DNA of 13,107 nt from NCBI GenBank assembly GCA_025350445.1, contig JANXXV010000501.1, positions 1 to 13,107 on the forward strand, given 5' to 3'. A model generated the notes under the pieces. It was not told where the DNA came from. It ran no database searches and worked only from the letters and a program-made list of their open reading frames with translations. The first letter of the stretch is position 1, and each line of letters opens with the position of its first letter. Below, piece after piece: positions 1-7,171 of the stretch. A program made the translations under genes and the position numbers. The stretch comes from Bryobacteraceae bacterium. Its GTDB lineage: Bacteria > Acidobacteriota > Terriglobia > Bryobacterales > Bryobacteraceae.

Positions 1-80
1 TGCTGACGACCATGCTGAACAAGCTTGGAATACCGATGGACAAGATCGGCGACAGCACCGGCACACTGGCCGATCTGTAA
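1..80 (+). CDS. DUF1552-type protein, C-terminal end only (partial)
   Basis: Only the last 25 codons are present, read from position 3 and ending at TAA 78-80. The peptide includes MLNKLGIPMDKIGDSTG followed by TLADL. This resembles the C-terminus of DUF1552 proteins, which often end in a 'lLdklGv..ekiGDStG.l..L' pattern. DUF1552 proteins are large exported proteins of unknown function, usually found beside DUF1592/DUF1588 cytochrome-like proteins in Acidobacteria, Planctomycetes and Verrucomicrobia. The downstream ankyrin gene starts 11 bases after the stop, and the stop codon is part of its Shine-Dalgarno sequence, so the two genes are probably co-transcribed. The family call rests on a short tail and is from memory of the family. 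Confidence 0.6.
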   Translation, partial: LTTMLNKLGIPMDKIGDSTGTLADL

Positions 81-91
81 GGAGACGCAGG

Positions 92-1726
92 ATGTACATT
101 CGACTTTGCTCCGGCCTTGCGCTTGCATACTCCCTGTTCGCGGCCGCGAACGGCGTCCCCGGCTTGATTGATGCGGCGCGGCGAGGCGATACTGCGTCCA
201 TCACGGCCATTCTTAAGCAAGGCGCGGAGGTAAATCAACCTGATCAGGACGGAACGACCGCACTGCATTGGGCGGCGCACCGTAATGATCTCAAGACCGC
301 GGAACTGCTGATCCGCGCCGGGGCGAAGGCGGCGGTGGTGAATCAGTACGGAGTTACGCCCATCTCTGAAGCGGCCGGCCAGGGAAATGCGGCAATGATC
401 GAGAAGCTCTTGAAAGGTGGCGCCGATGCCAATACTGCATCCCCTGAAGGCGAGACGGTTTTGATGACTGCCGCACGGGCGGGAAACCCGGATGCGGTTC
501 GCGTCCTGATTGAACATGGCGCAGTGGTAGACGCTCATGAAGGTTGGAAAGGGCAAACGGCACTGATGTGGGCCGCGGCCGGAAATCATTCCGAGGTAGT
601 GAAGATTCTGATCGCCGCCAAAGCCGATCTTAATGCCCGGTCCACTGTCTGGCCGGAAGAGGCGAAGCGCCCCTCGAACGGGAACCTTGTTTCGAAGCGT
701 CCCAAAGGCTGGCTGACGCCTCTGCTCTATGCGGCTCGCGAAGGATCGACCGAGCCGGCTCGAGTGCTGGCCATGGCGGGCGCGAACTTGAACATCACGG
801 AGCCCGATGGGATCACGCCGTTGATCATGGCGATTATTAACGGTCACTACGACCTGGCGGCGGTGCTGCTGGAATCCGGGGCGGATCCGAACGCCGCCGA
901 CAAATGGGGCCGCACCGCGCTCTACGCTGCAATCGACATGAATTCGCTGCAGCCATCGGCGACCCGCCCTGCCCCAAAGAGCGCCGGCAAGCTGAATGGT
1001 CTTGAGGTGGCGGGGCTCGCGCTGAAACGGGGCGCATCGCCCAACCCGCAACTGGTGGACGCAATCCCCGGCCGCAGTCTTTCCGATGATGCCGACCCAA
1101 TCCTTCGTGCCGGCGCCACCCCGTTTCTCAGGGCAGCGAAGACCGGCGAAATCGCAGCGATGAAGCTGCTGTTCGAACACGGCGCGGATCCCATGATGAC
1201 AACCAAAGATCACACCACGGCCTTGATGTCGGCCGCCGGCTTGGGTTGGAAATACGGCGACAGCACAATTCCGGAATCGGATTCGCTGCAAGGCGCCAAG
1301 CTATGTCTGGAGCTGGGCATCGACGTCAACGCGGTGAATGAGAAGAACCAGACTGCACTTCACGGGGCGGCCGATCGCGGCGCTGATCGGATACTGCAAT
1401 TCCTGGCGGAGAACGGGGCCAAGCTGGACGTCAAAGATAGCAACGGCATGACTCCGCTTACGCTGGCTGGCGGAAGCGACAGCTACGGAAACCCGGGCTA
1501 TCCCGGCACCGAATCGCTTTTGCGCCAACTGCTGGCCGGCAAAACTAGAACGAAAGCCGTGCCGAAATTTGTAGTTGCCGGGCTCCGGACAAATTGTTGT
1601 TTGACGTTAGCGGAGCGAAGAACGCCGGATTGCTCACCAGGCATCCATTGGTGTGGCCTGCGCAAGCACCCGCCCCAGCCGCCGAGTAGTTGTAGTAGGT
1701 CGAGTTCACGCTATAGAAATTCGTGA
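92..1726 (+). CDS. Exported ankyrin-repeat protein with a read-through C-terminus
   Basis: The 544-residue protein starts at ATG 92, preceded by TAAGGAG (78-84). Residues 1-21 form a signal peptide (Arg-4, then a hydrophobic stretch ending FAAANG), so the protein is probably periplasmic or secreted. Ankyrin repeats follow from about residue 24 to 460. TALHWAA (56-62), TVLMTAARAGN (122-132), TALMWAAAGNH (156-166), TPLLYAARE (209-217), TPLIMAIINGH (242-252), TPFLRAAKTGE (343-353) and TALHGAADRG (421-430) mark successive helices, with insertions between some repeats (about 185-205, 285-340 and 385-400). The fold mediates protein-protein contacts and predicts no enzymatic role. The repeat domain ends near residue 483 (LLRQLLAG). 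The remaining ~60 residues are Cys/Arg/Ser/Pro-rich, do not look like ankyrin, and lie antisense to the C-terminus of the TonB-receptor remnant. The native stop was probably lost. The gene is co-directional with the DUF1552 gene, and such pairing is common in Solibacter-like genomes. Confidence 0.85.
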   Translation: MYIRLCSGLALAYSLFAAANGVPGLIDAARRGDTASITAILKQGAEVNQPDQDGTTALHWAAHRNDLKTAELLIRAGAKAAVVNQYGVTPISEAAGQGNAAMIEKLLKGGADANTASPEGETVLMTAARAGNPDAVRVLIEHGAVVDAHEGWKGQTALMWAAAGNHSEVVKILIAAKADLNARSTVWPEEAKRPSNGNLVSKRPKGWLTPLLYAAREGSTEPARVLAMAGANLNITEPDGITPLIMAIINGHYDLAAVLLESGADPNAADKWGRTALYAAIDMNSLQPSATRPAPKSAGKLNGLEVAGLALKRGASPNPQLVDAIPGRSLSDDADPILRAGATPFLRAAKTGEIAAMKLLFEHGADPMMTTKDHTTALMSAAGLGWKYGDSTIPESDSLQGAKLCLELGIDVNAVNEKNQTALHGAADRGADRILQFLAENGAKLDVKDSNGMTPLTLAGGSDSYGNPGYPGTESLLRQLLAGKTRTKAVPKFVVAGLRTNCCLTLAERRTPDCSPGIHWCGLRKHPPQPPSSCSRSSSRYRNS

Positions 1727-2690
1727 AGTTGAATATGTTGAACGCCTCGCCGACAAGCGAGAATTTGTAGCGTTCCTTCAAGACAAACCGGCGGCCTACG
1801 CGAAAATCCACGTTGGCCAGTGCCAGGCCAGGCCCAAGCGTGGAGCGAAGTTGTTCTTGTCGATGTTAATCGTGGACGTATAGAGAGTTGTCAACGGAGT
1901 TGCCGTGTTTGGTTTCGGCGGTTGCGGAATTGATTGCAGATCGTAGCGGACGCCCAAATGCAGCGTCAGGTTGGGACGCACCTTCCAACTGTCCTCCACA
2001 AATCCAGCAATATCGTTATTGTAGAAATCATCCTTACCCACGCCCGTCACCGGATCGGTCACCTTAACGAACGTTGTAAAATGCCGGCCCGTCGACCCAT
2101 CGCCAATGTTTGTGCCAGTGACATCGGTCACCCAATTCGGGAAGGCGGAACCGCCGGAGTAGCTATACACGCCTCCACCCCGAAACAGGTTGATCGACAA
2201 TTCATGGATCAGGTTCACGCCGACACCCGCTTTGATTGTGTACTTGCCATGCGTGAGGGAGAGAATGTCGTTGAACCGCAAGCGATGCTCATCGGGGAAC
2301 GCCGGCTGCGGTGGCGCATTCGGCAGTCCGTAGGCCGGCACGTTCGTGATCGAGACGCTGGGCGCGGTCCCGTTGGCCGCCGTCACCTCAAGATCCCGCG
2401 ACTATTGAAAGCGGGCGGCGTTAAACTTTGAGCTGGAAATGGTTGTATCCAGGCTGGCGATGAAGATGCGTTCGTTAGTGATATTAGTATCGTTGGCGGA
2501 TACCGAATTGTTCGCCGAGGTAATCGCCGTGTTGTAAACATTTGGAGCTTTGAAGTTACCCAGATTGAATGAAGCGCTTACGTGATGCTTCTGGTCACCT
2601 GGTAATCCAGCTTGCCGGAACCCGCATCCTGGTTTGCAAATCGTGGAAATGCGCCCGGTAGAGACGTCAGATATCCGTTCGCAGCCGCGC
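1545..2690 (-). pseudogene. Remnant of an Oar-like TonB-dependent outer-membrane receptor
   Basis: Read on the minus strand, several fragments join into one degraded beta-barrel protein. First (about 2690-2596) comes GAFPRFANQDAGSGKLDYQV. After a frame change near 2595 it continues with KHHVSASFNLGNFKAPNVYN and ends FNAARFQ at an in-frame TAG (2402-2404). The same frame resumes with SRDLEVTAANG, then barrel segments including FVEDSWKVRPNLTLHLGVRYD and NNFAPRLGLAW. Near 1820 the frame changes again to LANVDFRVGRRF, VGEAFNIFNFTNF and a normal C-terminus, QISARLSF, with terminal Phe and stop at 1545-1547. These motifs match the C-terminal barrel of the carboxypeptidase-regulatory-like/TonB-dependent receptor family. 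The signal peptide, regulatory-like domain, plug and first part of the barrel are missing, as is a stretch between FAPRLGLAW and DFRVGRR that normally spans a few hundred residues. The combination of frameshift, nonsense codon, internal deletion and N-terminal loss makes a pseudogene very likely. Confidence 0.85.
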
Positions 2691-2868
2691 ACCGGCTAAC
2701 GCTAACCGCCACAGGGCAGCTGAGAGGAAACCTGGCGCTTGGAAAAGAGCGGTCCACCCGATGGCGTCGCCGGAGACAGAATCCGACGCTGGCACGGACC
2801 AGCCAGCCACGAGCAGAGTTTAGTTTTAGCGAAAGACTATTCTTCGAATGCACCCGAAACGCAAGACT

Positions 2869-2915
2869 GAAGCAATGCTTCCGGCATGGGTTTGTGATGA
2901 CGGGTTTGTTACAAT
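2869..2915 (+). promoter_or_regulatory. Candidate promoter/operator region of the purine operon
   Basis: Three small elements cluster here, about 60-110 bases before the xdhA start. A perfect 6-bp inverted repeat with a 1-nt centre, GAAGCA-A-TGCTTC, lies at 2869-2881. The octamer GGGTTTGT occurs twice with a 14-base period (2888-2895 and 2902-2909). TTGT-T-ACAA (2906-2914) is a short dyad overlapping TACAAT (2910-2915), one mismatch from a sigma70 -10 box. No good -35 hexamer stands 16-18 bases upstream of TACAAT, so any promoter is weak, activator-dependent or different from this guess. The elements are visible in the sequence, but their regulatory role is inferred. Confidence 0.3.
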
Positions 2916-2967
2916 CGGCTAGAGCCACGCGGTGCCTCCCCGTCAGTCAGCGGCCGCATTCACAAAC

Positions 2968-2973
2968 AGGAAG
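2968..2973 (+). promoter_or_regulatory. Ribosome binding site that sets the xdhA start
   Basis: AGGAAG lies just before ATG 2977 at normal Shine-Dalgarno spacing. The frame stays open upstream to a GTG at 2932, but that start has no good ribosome binding site and would add 15 residues that do not fit the family. The N-terminus from 2977, MDLILNA, matches the usual start of the ferredoxin-like domain in xanthine dehydrogenases. Confidence 0.75.
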
Positions 2974-2976
2974 CAC

Positions 2977-4353
2977 ATGGATTTAATCCTCAACGCGCAC
3001 GCCATGCAAGTACCGGAATCTCCGCCGCAAACAACGCTGCTCGACTGGCTGCGCCAGCAAGGCTTGACCGGGGCAAAGGAAGGTTGCGCGGAAGGCGAGT
3101 GTGGTACGTGCACCGTCCTGCTGCGGCGCAATCATCCCACGGGAAGCCACTACGTCCCCGTCAATAGCTGCCTGTTGTTCCTGCCCATGCTGGCCGGCCA
3201 GGAAGTTTACACAGTAGAGGCCCTGGCCGAGGGCGGGCGCCTGTCCGATGCGCAGCAAGCCATGGCGAAGGCGGGCGGATCGCAGTGTGGATACTGCACC
3301 CCTGGTTTCGTGATGAGTCTTTTCGCGGAACAGTATCGCCCGCAGCGCACTGGCCCGTGCGATCCTCATGCGATGGCTGGAAACCTGTGCCGCTGCACCG
3401 GCTATCGCCCGATTCGCGACGCGGCGCTCTCGCTTGGCCCCGCGCCTTCCGGCCACTTCCGCGATCGCCTTTCTCAGCCCGCACCGCCCATCGATGCGTT
3501 CGCCTGTGGTGGCTTCGAGCGGCCTGCCGGTTTGTCCGAATATCTACAAATCGTCTCCGGACAACCGCACTCGGAGGCCGTAGCCGGCGCCACCGACCTT
3601 GCCGTCGAAGCGAATCTGCGAGACCGCCGCTGGCCACTGCTGGTTAGTGTGGAGGCACTGCCGGAACTGCGCGTCTTTGAAGATGCATCCGATTATGTGG
3701 AGATCGGCGCCGCATTGACGCTTTCTGAAATTGAGAATCGATGGATCGAAGCGCCGCCGGTTGTCCGCGAGTGGTTCCCGCTATTCGCGTCGCCGCTGAT
3801 TCGGAACCGCGCCACTCTCGGCGGCAATCTCGCCACCGCGTCTCCCATCGGCGATGCCGCACCGTTGTTGCTGGCGCTGGATGCCCGCTTGAAGGTCGCC
3901 GGATTACAAGGGGAGCGCTGGATCGGCCTCGACCGGTTTTTCAATGGCTACCGCAAGACGGCGCTGGGCGCGGGAGACCTGATAGTTTCCATCGTGATTC
4001 CTAAACCGTTTCCCGCAAAGGCGCGCTTCTTCAAAGTCGCCAAGCGCCGCATGGATGACATCAGCACCGTGGCTGCCTGCTTCGCGTTCGATACAGACCA
4101 GGGAGGCCAAATCACTGGTGCGCGAGTCGCGTATGGCGGTGTGGCGGCGACGCCCGTGCGAATTCAGCGGGCTGAGAACTTCCTGTTGGGTAAGCAGTGG
4201 AATGAGGAAACCATGCAGGAAGCGCAGGCGTTGATCGCAGCGCATCTGGAACCGATGAGCGATCACCGCGGCAGCGCGGAGTACCGCCTGGCCATGACGC
4301 AGACTCTGCTGGAGAAGTTTTTGGTGGAGCAGCAGGAGATGGCGGCGCGATGA
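2977..4353 (+). CDS. xdhA: Xanthine dehydrogenase small subunit, [2Fe-2S]/FAD (XdhA)
   Basis: This 458-residue subunit of the molybdenum hydroxylase passes electrons from the molybdenum site through two [2Fe-2S] clusters to FAD and then to the electron acceptor, normally NAD+. It is cytoplasmic. The plant-ferredoxin-like domain (about 1-75) has cluster ligands Cys37, Cys42, Cys45 and Cys65 (KEGCAEGECGTCTVLL). The helical second-cluster domain (about 80-150) has Cys104, Cys107, Cys138 and Cys140 (QCGYCTPGF and GNLCRCTGYRPIRDA). The FAD domain (about 180-340) has AGATDLAVEANLR (203-215) and SPLIRNRATLGGNLATASP (272-290), and the CO-dehydrogenase-flavoprotein-like C-terminal domain covers about 345-450. 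Size and domain fusion match the Rhodobacter capsulatus type XdhA, in which iron-sulphur and FAD domains share one chain. It is the first gene of the operon, and its stop overlaps the xdhB start in ATGA. XdhC, usually needed for cofactor loading, is not in the window. Confidence 0.95.
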   Translation: MDLILNAHAMQVPESPPQTTLLDWLRQQGLTGAKEGCAEGECGTCTVLLRRNHPTGSHYVPVNSCLLFLPMLAGQEVYTVEALAEGGRLSDAQQAMAKAGGSQCGYCTPGFVMSLFAEQYRPQRTGPCDPHAMAGNLCRCTGYRPIRDAALSLGPAPSGHFRDRLSQPAPPIDAFACGGFERPAGLSEYLQIVSGQPHSEAVAGATDLAVEANLRDRRWPLLVSVEALPELRVFEDASDYVEIGAALTLSEIENRWIEAPPVVREWFPLFASPLIRNRATLGGNLATASPIGDAAPLLLALDARLKVAGLQGERWIGLDRFFNGYRKTALGAGDLIVSIVIPKPFPAKARFFKVAKRRMDDISTVAACFAFDTDQGGQITGARVAYGGVAATPVRIQRAENFLLGKQWNEETMQEAQALIAAHLEPMSDHRGSAEYRLAMTQTLLEKFLVEQQEMAAR

Positions 4354-6677
4354 AAGCTGTTGGCCAGCCAGTGCCTCATGAAAGCGCCCGTGGACATGTT
4401 ACCGGCGAGGCACTTTACACAGATGACTTGCTGCCGCGCTTCCCCGGGATTCTGCACGCGTGGCCGGTGATGGCCCCGCATGCCCATGCCGAAGTAATCT
4501 CTGTCGACTGCGGGCCGGCGCTCGATGTCCGGGGCGTGATCACGACAATCACCGCGGCCGACGTTCCCGGCGGAGGCGAAGGCGACACCGGACCGAATCG
4601 CCACGACGAGCCGCTGTTTCCATCCGAGGTCCTGTTCCATAGCCAGCCCATCGCGTGGATATTGGGTGAAACGCTGGACGCCGCGCGTCAGGGCGCCGGG
4701 CAGGCGCGGGTGATCTATCGCGCGCTGCCGGCGGTGTTGACCATCGACGAGGCCATCGCAGCCGGCAGCTTCCACCCGCCGCCGTTCCGCCTGCAGCGCG
4801 GAGATGCCACCGCGGCGCTTGCACAGAGCCCGTATCGATTGCAGGGGGAACTGCGGATCGGTGGACAGGAACACTTCTATCTGGAGACGCAATGTGCCAT
4901 CGCCTGGCTGGATGAAACCGGCGGTGTGGCTTTGCACTCGTCGACACAACACCCCAGTGAGACGCAGGAGATTGTGTCGCGCGTGCTCGGCCGTCCGCGA
5001 CACGAAATTACGGTGGAGTGTCTGCGCATGGGCGGAGCATTCGGCGGCAAGGAAGTGCAGGCGAATACGTGGGCCGCCATTGCCGCGCTCGGCGCAGTGA
5101 AGACCGCAAGACCGGTGCGGGTGCGGCTCCCCCGGCGGCTCGACATGGTTTTGACCGGCAAGCGGCATCCATTCCTCGCCCGGTTCGAAGCTGGGTTCAA
5201 TCGCGATGGCGTGCTGCAGGCAGTGAAGCTGTCGCTCTATGCCGACGCAGGCTGGAGTCTCGATCTTTCTGAGCCGATCTTGTGGCGCGCCATGTTCCAC
5301 GCCGATAATTCCTACTTTGTGAGTGCGATGGATTTGACCGGTTACGTTGCGAAAACGCACAAAACGTCACAGACGGCTTTTCGTGGTTTCGGCGGCCCGC
5401 AGGGAATGGTTGTGATTGAGGATATTCTCGATCGCATCGCCCGCACTTTGCATCTTCCGCCGGAAATTGTCCGCCGCCGCAACTTCTATCGGGAAGGCCA
5501 GAGCACCCACTACGGCCAGCCGGTGAAAGACGCCGCGCGAATTTCCAGAATCTGGGATGAACTTCTGTATACCAGCGATTTTGCCGGACGCCGGGAAACG
5601 ATCGCGGAGTTCAATGCGGCGCACAAACATCGCCGGCGCGGGATTGCTATCACGCCGGTAAAATTCGGTATCTCCTTCACTGCCACCTCGTTTAATCAGG
5701 CGGGTGCGCTGGTGTTGATTTATCGCGATGGCAGCGTGCAGGTGAACCATGGCGGGACGGAGATGGGCCAGGGCCTACATACAAAGATCCGCCAGATTGC
5801 GGCCCAGAGCCTGGGCGTCCCGCTGACGGCGATCCGCATCATGTCCACGCGCACCGATAAGGTGCCGAACACATCCGCCACCGCCGCGTCATCCGGCAGC
5901 GATCTCAACGGAGCCGCCGTGGTGGACGCCTGTAACAAGATTCGCGAAACACTGGCGCCTGTAGCCGCATCGATGCTGGAATGCACGGCGGATGCGGTGC
6001 TGTTCGAGAATGGCCGAGCCTACGCCGGGGATCGGTCCATCGAATTGGTGAAAGCGATCGAAGCAGCATATCGCCAGCGCCTGCCGTTATTCGCACACGG
6101 CTACTACCGCACGCCTGAGATACACTACAATCCCGCGACCGGTCAGGGCCGGCCCTTCTACTACTTCGCCTACGGAGCCGCGGTGGCCGAAGTGGAACTC
6201 GACGGCTTCACCGGCGATACGCAAATCCTGCGCGTGGACATTCTTGAAGACGCCGGTGATTCGTTGTCGCCTATTATCGATCTCGGCCAAATCGAAGGCG
6301 GCTTTATGCAGGGCGCAGGTTGGCTGACACTGGAAGAACTCGTGTGGGACAAACAGGGCAAATTGGCCACCAATAGCGCATCCACGTATAAACTGCCTTC
6401 GTGGCCGGAACTGCCGCCGGTCTTTCACGTTCGTCTTCTCGAACGGGCAGCCGAGCCGGGCGTAGTGTTTGGCAGCAAGGCCGTGGGCGAACCGCCGCTG
6501 ATGCTGGCCATCTCGGTTCGAGAAGCGATCCGGGATGCCGTGGCTGCGTTTGGTTCCGGAGGAGTGGTGGAATTGGACGCACCTTCCACACCCGAACGAA
6601 TTTTCTTTGCTATCGAGCGCGCGCGGCCGCGAAGCCTTGCCGCCAAGCGCCCAAAAGCGGAAGCGGTTCAATCGTGA
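4350..6677 (+). CDS. xdhB: Xanthine dehydrogenase molybdenum subunit (XdhB)
   Basis: This 775-residue large subunit binds molybdopterin and hydroxylates hypoxanthine to xanthine and xanthine to urate. Its length fits R. capsulatus XdhB. Active-site residues can be placed by spacing against bovine xanthine oxidoreductase: Gln200 in STQHP (bovine Q767), Glu235 in GGAFGGKE (E802), Arg313 in LWRAMFHADN (R880), Phe347 in TAFRGFGGPQG (F914) and catalytic Glu714 in KAVGEPPLMLA (E1261). The intervals 200-235, 235-313 and 235-347 equal the bovine ones. Having both Glu235 and Arg313 indicates purine specificity, because aldehyde oxidases replace them. The molybdopterin segments FNQAGALVLIYRDGSV and HGGTEMGQGLHTKIRQIAAQ are also present. 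The start is ATG 4350, overlapping the xdhA stop, with AGGAG at 4334-4338. The stop TGA overlaps the GTG start of uraD. Confidence 0.95.
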   Translation: MKAVGQPVPHESARGHVTGEALYTDDLLPRFPGILHAWPVMAPHAHAEVISVDCGPALDVRGVITTITAADVPGGGEGDTGPNRHDEPLFPSEVLFHSQPIAWILGETLDAARQGAGQARVIYRALPAVLTIDEAIAAGSFHPPPFRLQRGDATAALAQSPYRLQGELRIGGQEHFYLETQCAIAWLDETGGVALHSSTQHPSETQEIVSRVLGRPRHEITVECLRMGGAFGGKEVQANTWAAIAALGAVKTARPVRVRLPRRLDMVLTGKRHPFLARFEAGFNRDGVLQAVKLSLYADAGWSLDLSEPILWRAMFHADNSYFVSAMDLTGYVAKTHKTSQTAFRGFGGPQGMVVIEDILDRIARTLHLPPEIVRRRNFYREGQSTHYGQPVKDAARISRIWDELLYTSDFAGRRETIAEFNAAHKHRRRGIAITPVKFGISFTATSFNQAGALVLIYRDGSVQVNHGGTEMGQGLHTKIRQIAAQSLGVPLTAIRIMSTRTDKVPNTSATAASSGSDLNGAAVVDACNKIRETLAPVAASMLECTADAVLFENGRAYAGDRSIELVKAIEAAYRQRLPLFAHGYYRTPEIHYNPATGQGRPFYYFAYGAAVAEVELDGFTGDTQILRVDILEDAGDSLSPIIDLGQIEGGFMQGAGWLTLEELVWDKQGKLATNSASTYKLPSWPELPPVFHVRLLERAAEPGVVFGSKAVGEPPLMLAISVREAIRDAVAAFGSGGVVELDAPSTPERIFFAIERARPRSLAAKRPKAEAVQS

Positions 6678-7171
6678 ACCTCGACAGCATCAATATTCTC
6701 GACCAGAAGAGTTTTGTCGACGCGCTCGGCTGGCTGTTTGAACATTCTCCCTGGGTTGCGGAAAGAGCCTGGGTGGCGAGGCCATTCGCAAGCATGGAGT
6801 CGCTTCATACGGCGATGACCAGCGCGGTGCAAGCGGCCGCTAGCGGCGAACAGCTCGCTTTGATTCGCGCGCATCCGGACCTCGGCGCGCGGGCAAAGAT
6901 GACGGAGGCCTCCGCCGGCGAACAGGCCGGGGCGGGCCTGGACCAACTGACACCGGACGAATACAAGCTGCTGCAGACTCTCAATTCGGCCTACAAACGG
7001 AAGTTCGGTTTTCCGTTCATCTACGCCGTAAAGGGGGCAGGCAAGCACGACATCCTGCGCGCGCTGGAACAGCGTTTTGCCTCCGATGCCGCCGCTGAAC
7101 GCGAGACTGCTCTTCAGCAGATCAAGCGGATCGCCTGGTTTCGCCTAACCTCAATTCAGGAGCCTCAATGA
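6674..7171 (+). CDS. uraD: OHCU decarboxylase (UraD)
   Basis: OHCU decarboxylase converts 2-oxo-4-hydroxy-4-carboxy-5-ureidoimidazoline stereospecifically to (S)-allantoin and CO2, the last of the three urate-to-allantoin steps. Starting at GTG 6674 the protein has 165 residues, the usual length for the family. The catalytic His67 sits in RAHPDLGARAK, at the same number as in zebrafish Urad. The substrate-site motif NSAYKRKFGFPFIYAVKG (104-121) is intact, and the C-terminal helix has an Arg (FRLTS) at the position the family uses. The GTG start overlaps the xdhB stop as GTGA, with only a weak GGAAG (6659-6663) in front, so translation probably depends on coupling to xdhB. The frame is open upstream, but a longer start would overlap xdhB extensively. 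The stop overlaps the urate oxidase start in ATGA. Confidence 0.93.
   Translation: MNLDSINILDQKSFVDALGWLFEHSPWVAERAWVARPFASMESLHTAMTSAVQAAASGEQLALIRAHPDLGARAKMTEASAGEQAGAGLDQLTPDEYKLLQTLNSAYKRKFGFPFIYAVKGAGKHDILRALEQRFASDAAAERETALQQIKRIAWFRLTSIQEPQ

Larger units (their letters stand above)
2695..2976 (+). other. Non-coding leader upstream of the purine operon
   Basis: No convincing gene lies here. The open frames on both strands are rich in Arg, Ser and Pro and lack recognisable domains; the minus-strand one may carry a little more decayed receptor sequence near 2700. The stretch separates the receptor remnant from xdhA and should hold the operon promoter. A short tandem gctaac repeat lies at 2695-2706 (GGCTAAC followed by GCTAACC). 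Candidate regulatory elements cluster at 2869-2915 and are listed separately. I see no purine (guanine/xanthine) riboswitch core and no tRNA-like structure. Confidence 0.5.

Noticed and set aside
1934..2431. Plus-strand open frame of 165 codons
   Set aside because: It is antisense to recognisable receptor-barrel sequence on the minus strand, and its own translation shows no family features.
2932..2976. Upstream GTG start for xdhA
   Set aside because: The added 15 residues do not match the family and have no ribosome binding site. ATG 2977 has AGGAAG in front and gives the normal N-terminus.
2695..2976. Purine (guanine/xanthine) riboswitch in the operon leader
   Set aside because: I could not find the conserved junction sequences or the three-helix arrangement. 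Only short dyads are present. A covariance-model search would settle it.
2612..2986. Plus-strand open frame of 124 codons ending just inside xdhA
   Set aside because: Its composition is Arg/Pro/Ser-rich, no domain is seen, and the first part is antisense to the receptor remnant. The region is better read as decayed sequence plus operon leader.
4263..5360. Long minus-strand open frame (365 codons) antisense to the xdhA end and xdhB
   Set aside because: It lies opposite xdhB, whose catalytic motifs are intact. The translation is rich in Arg, His and Gly and shows no domain. High GC makes such shadows common.
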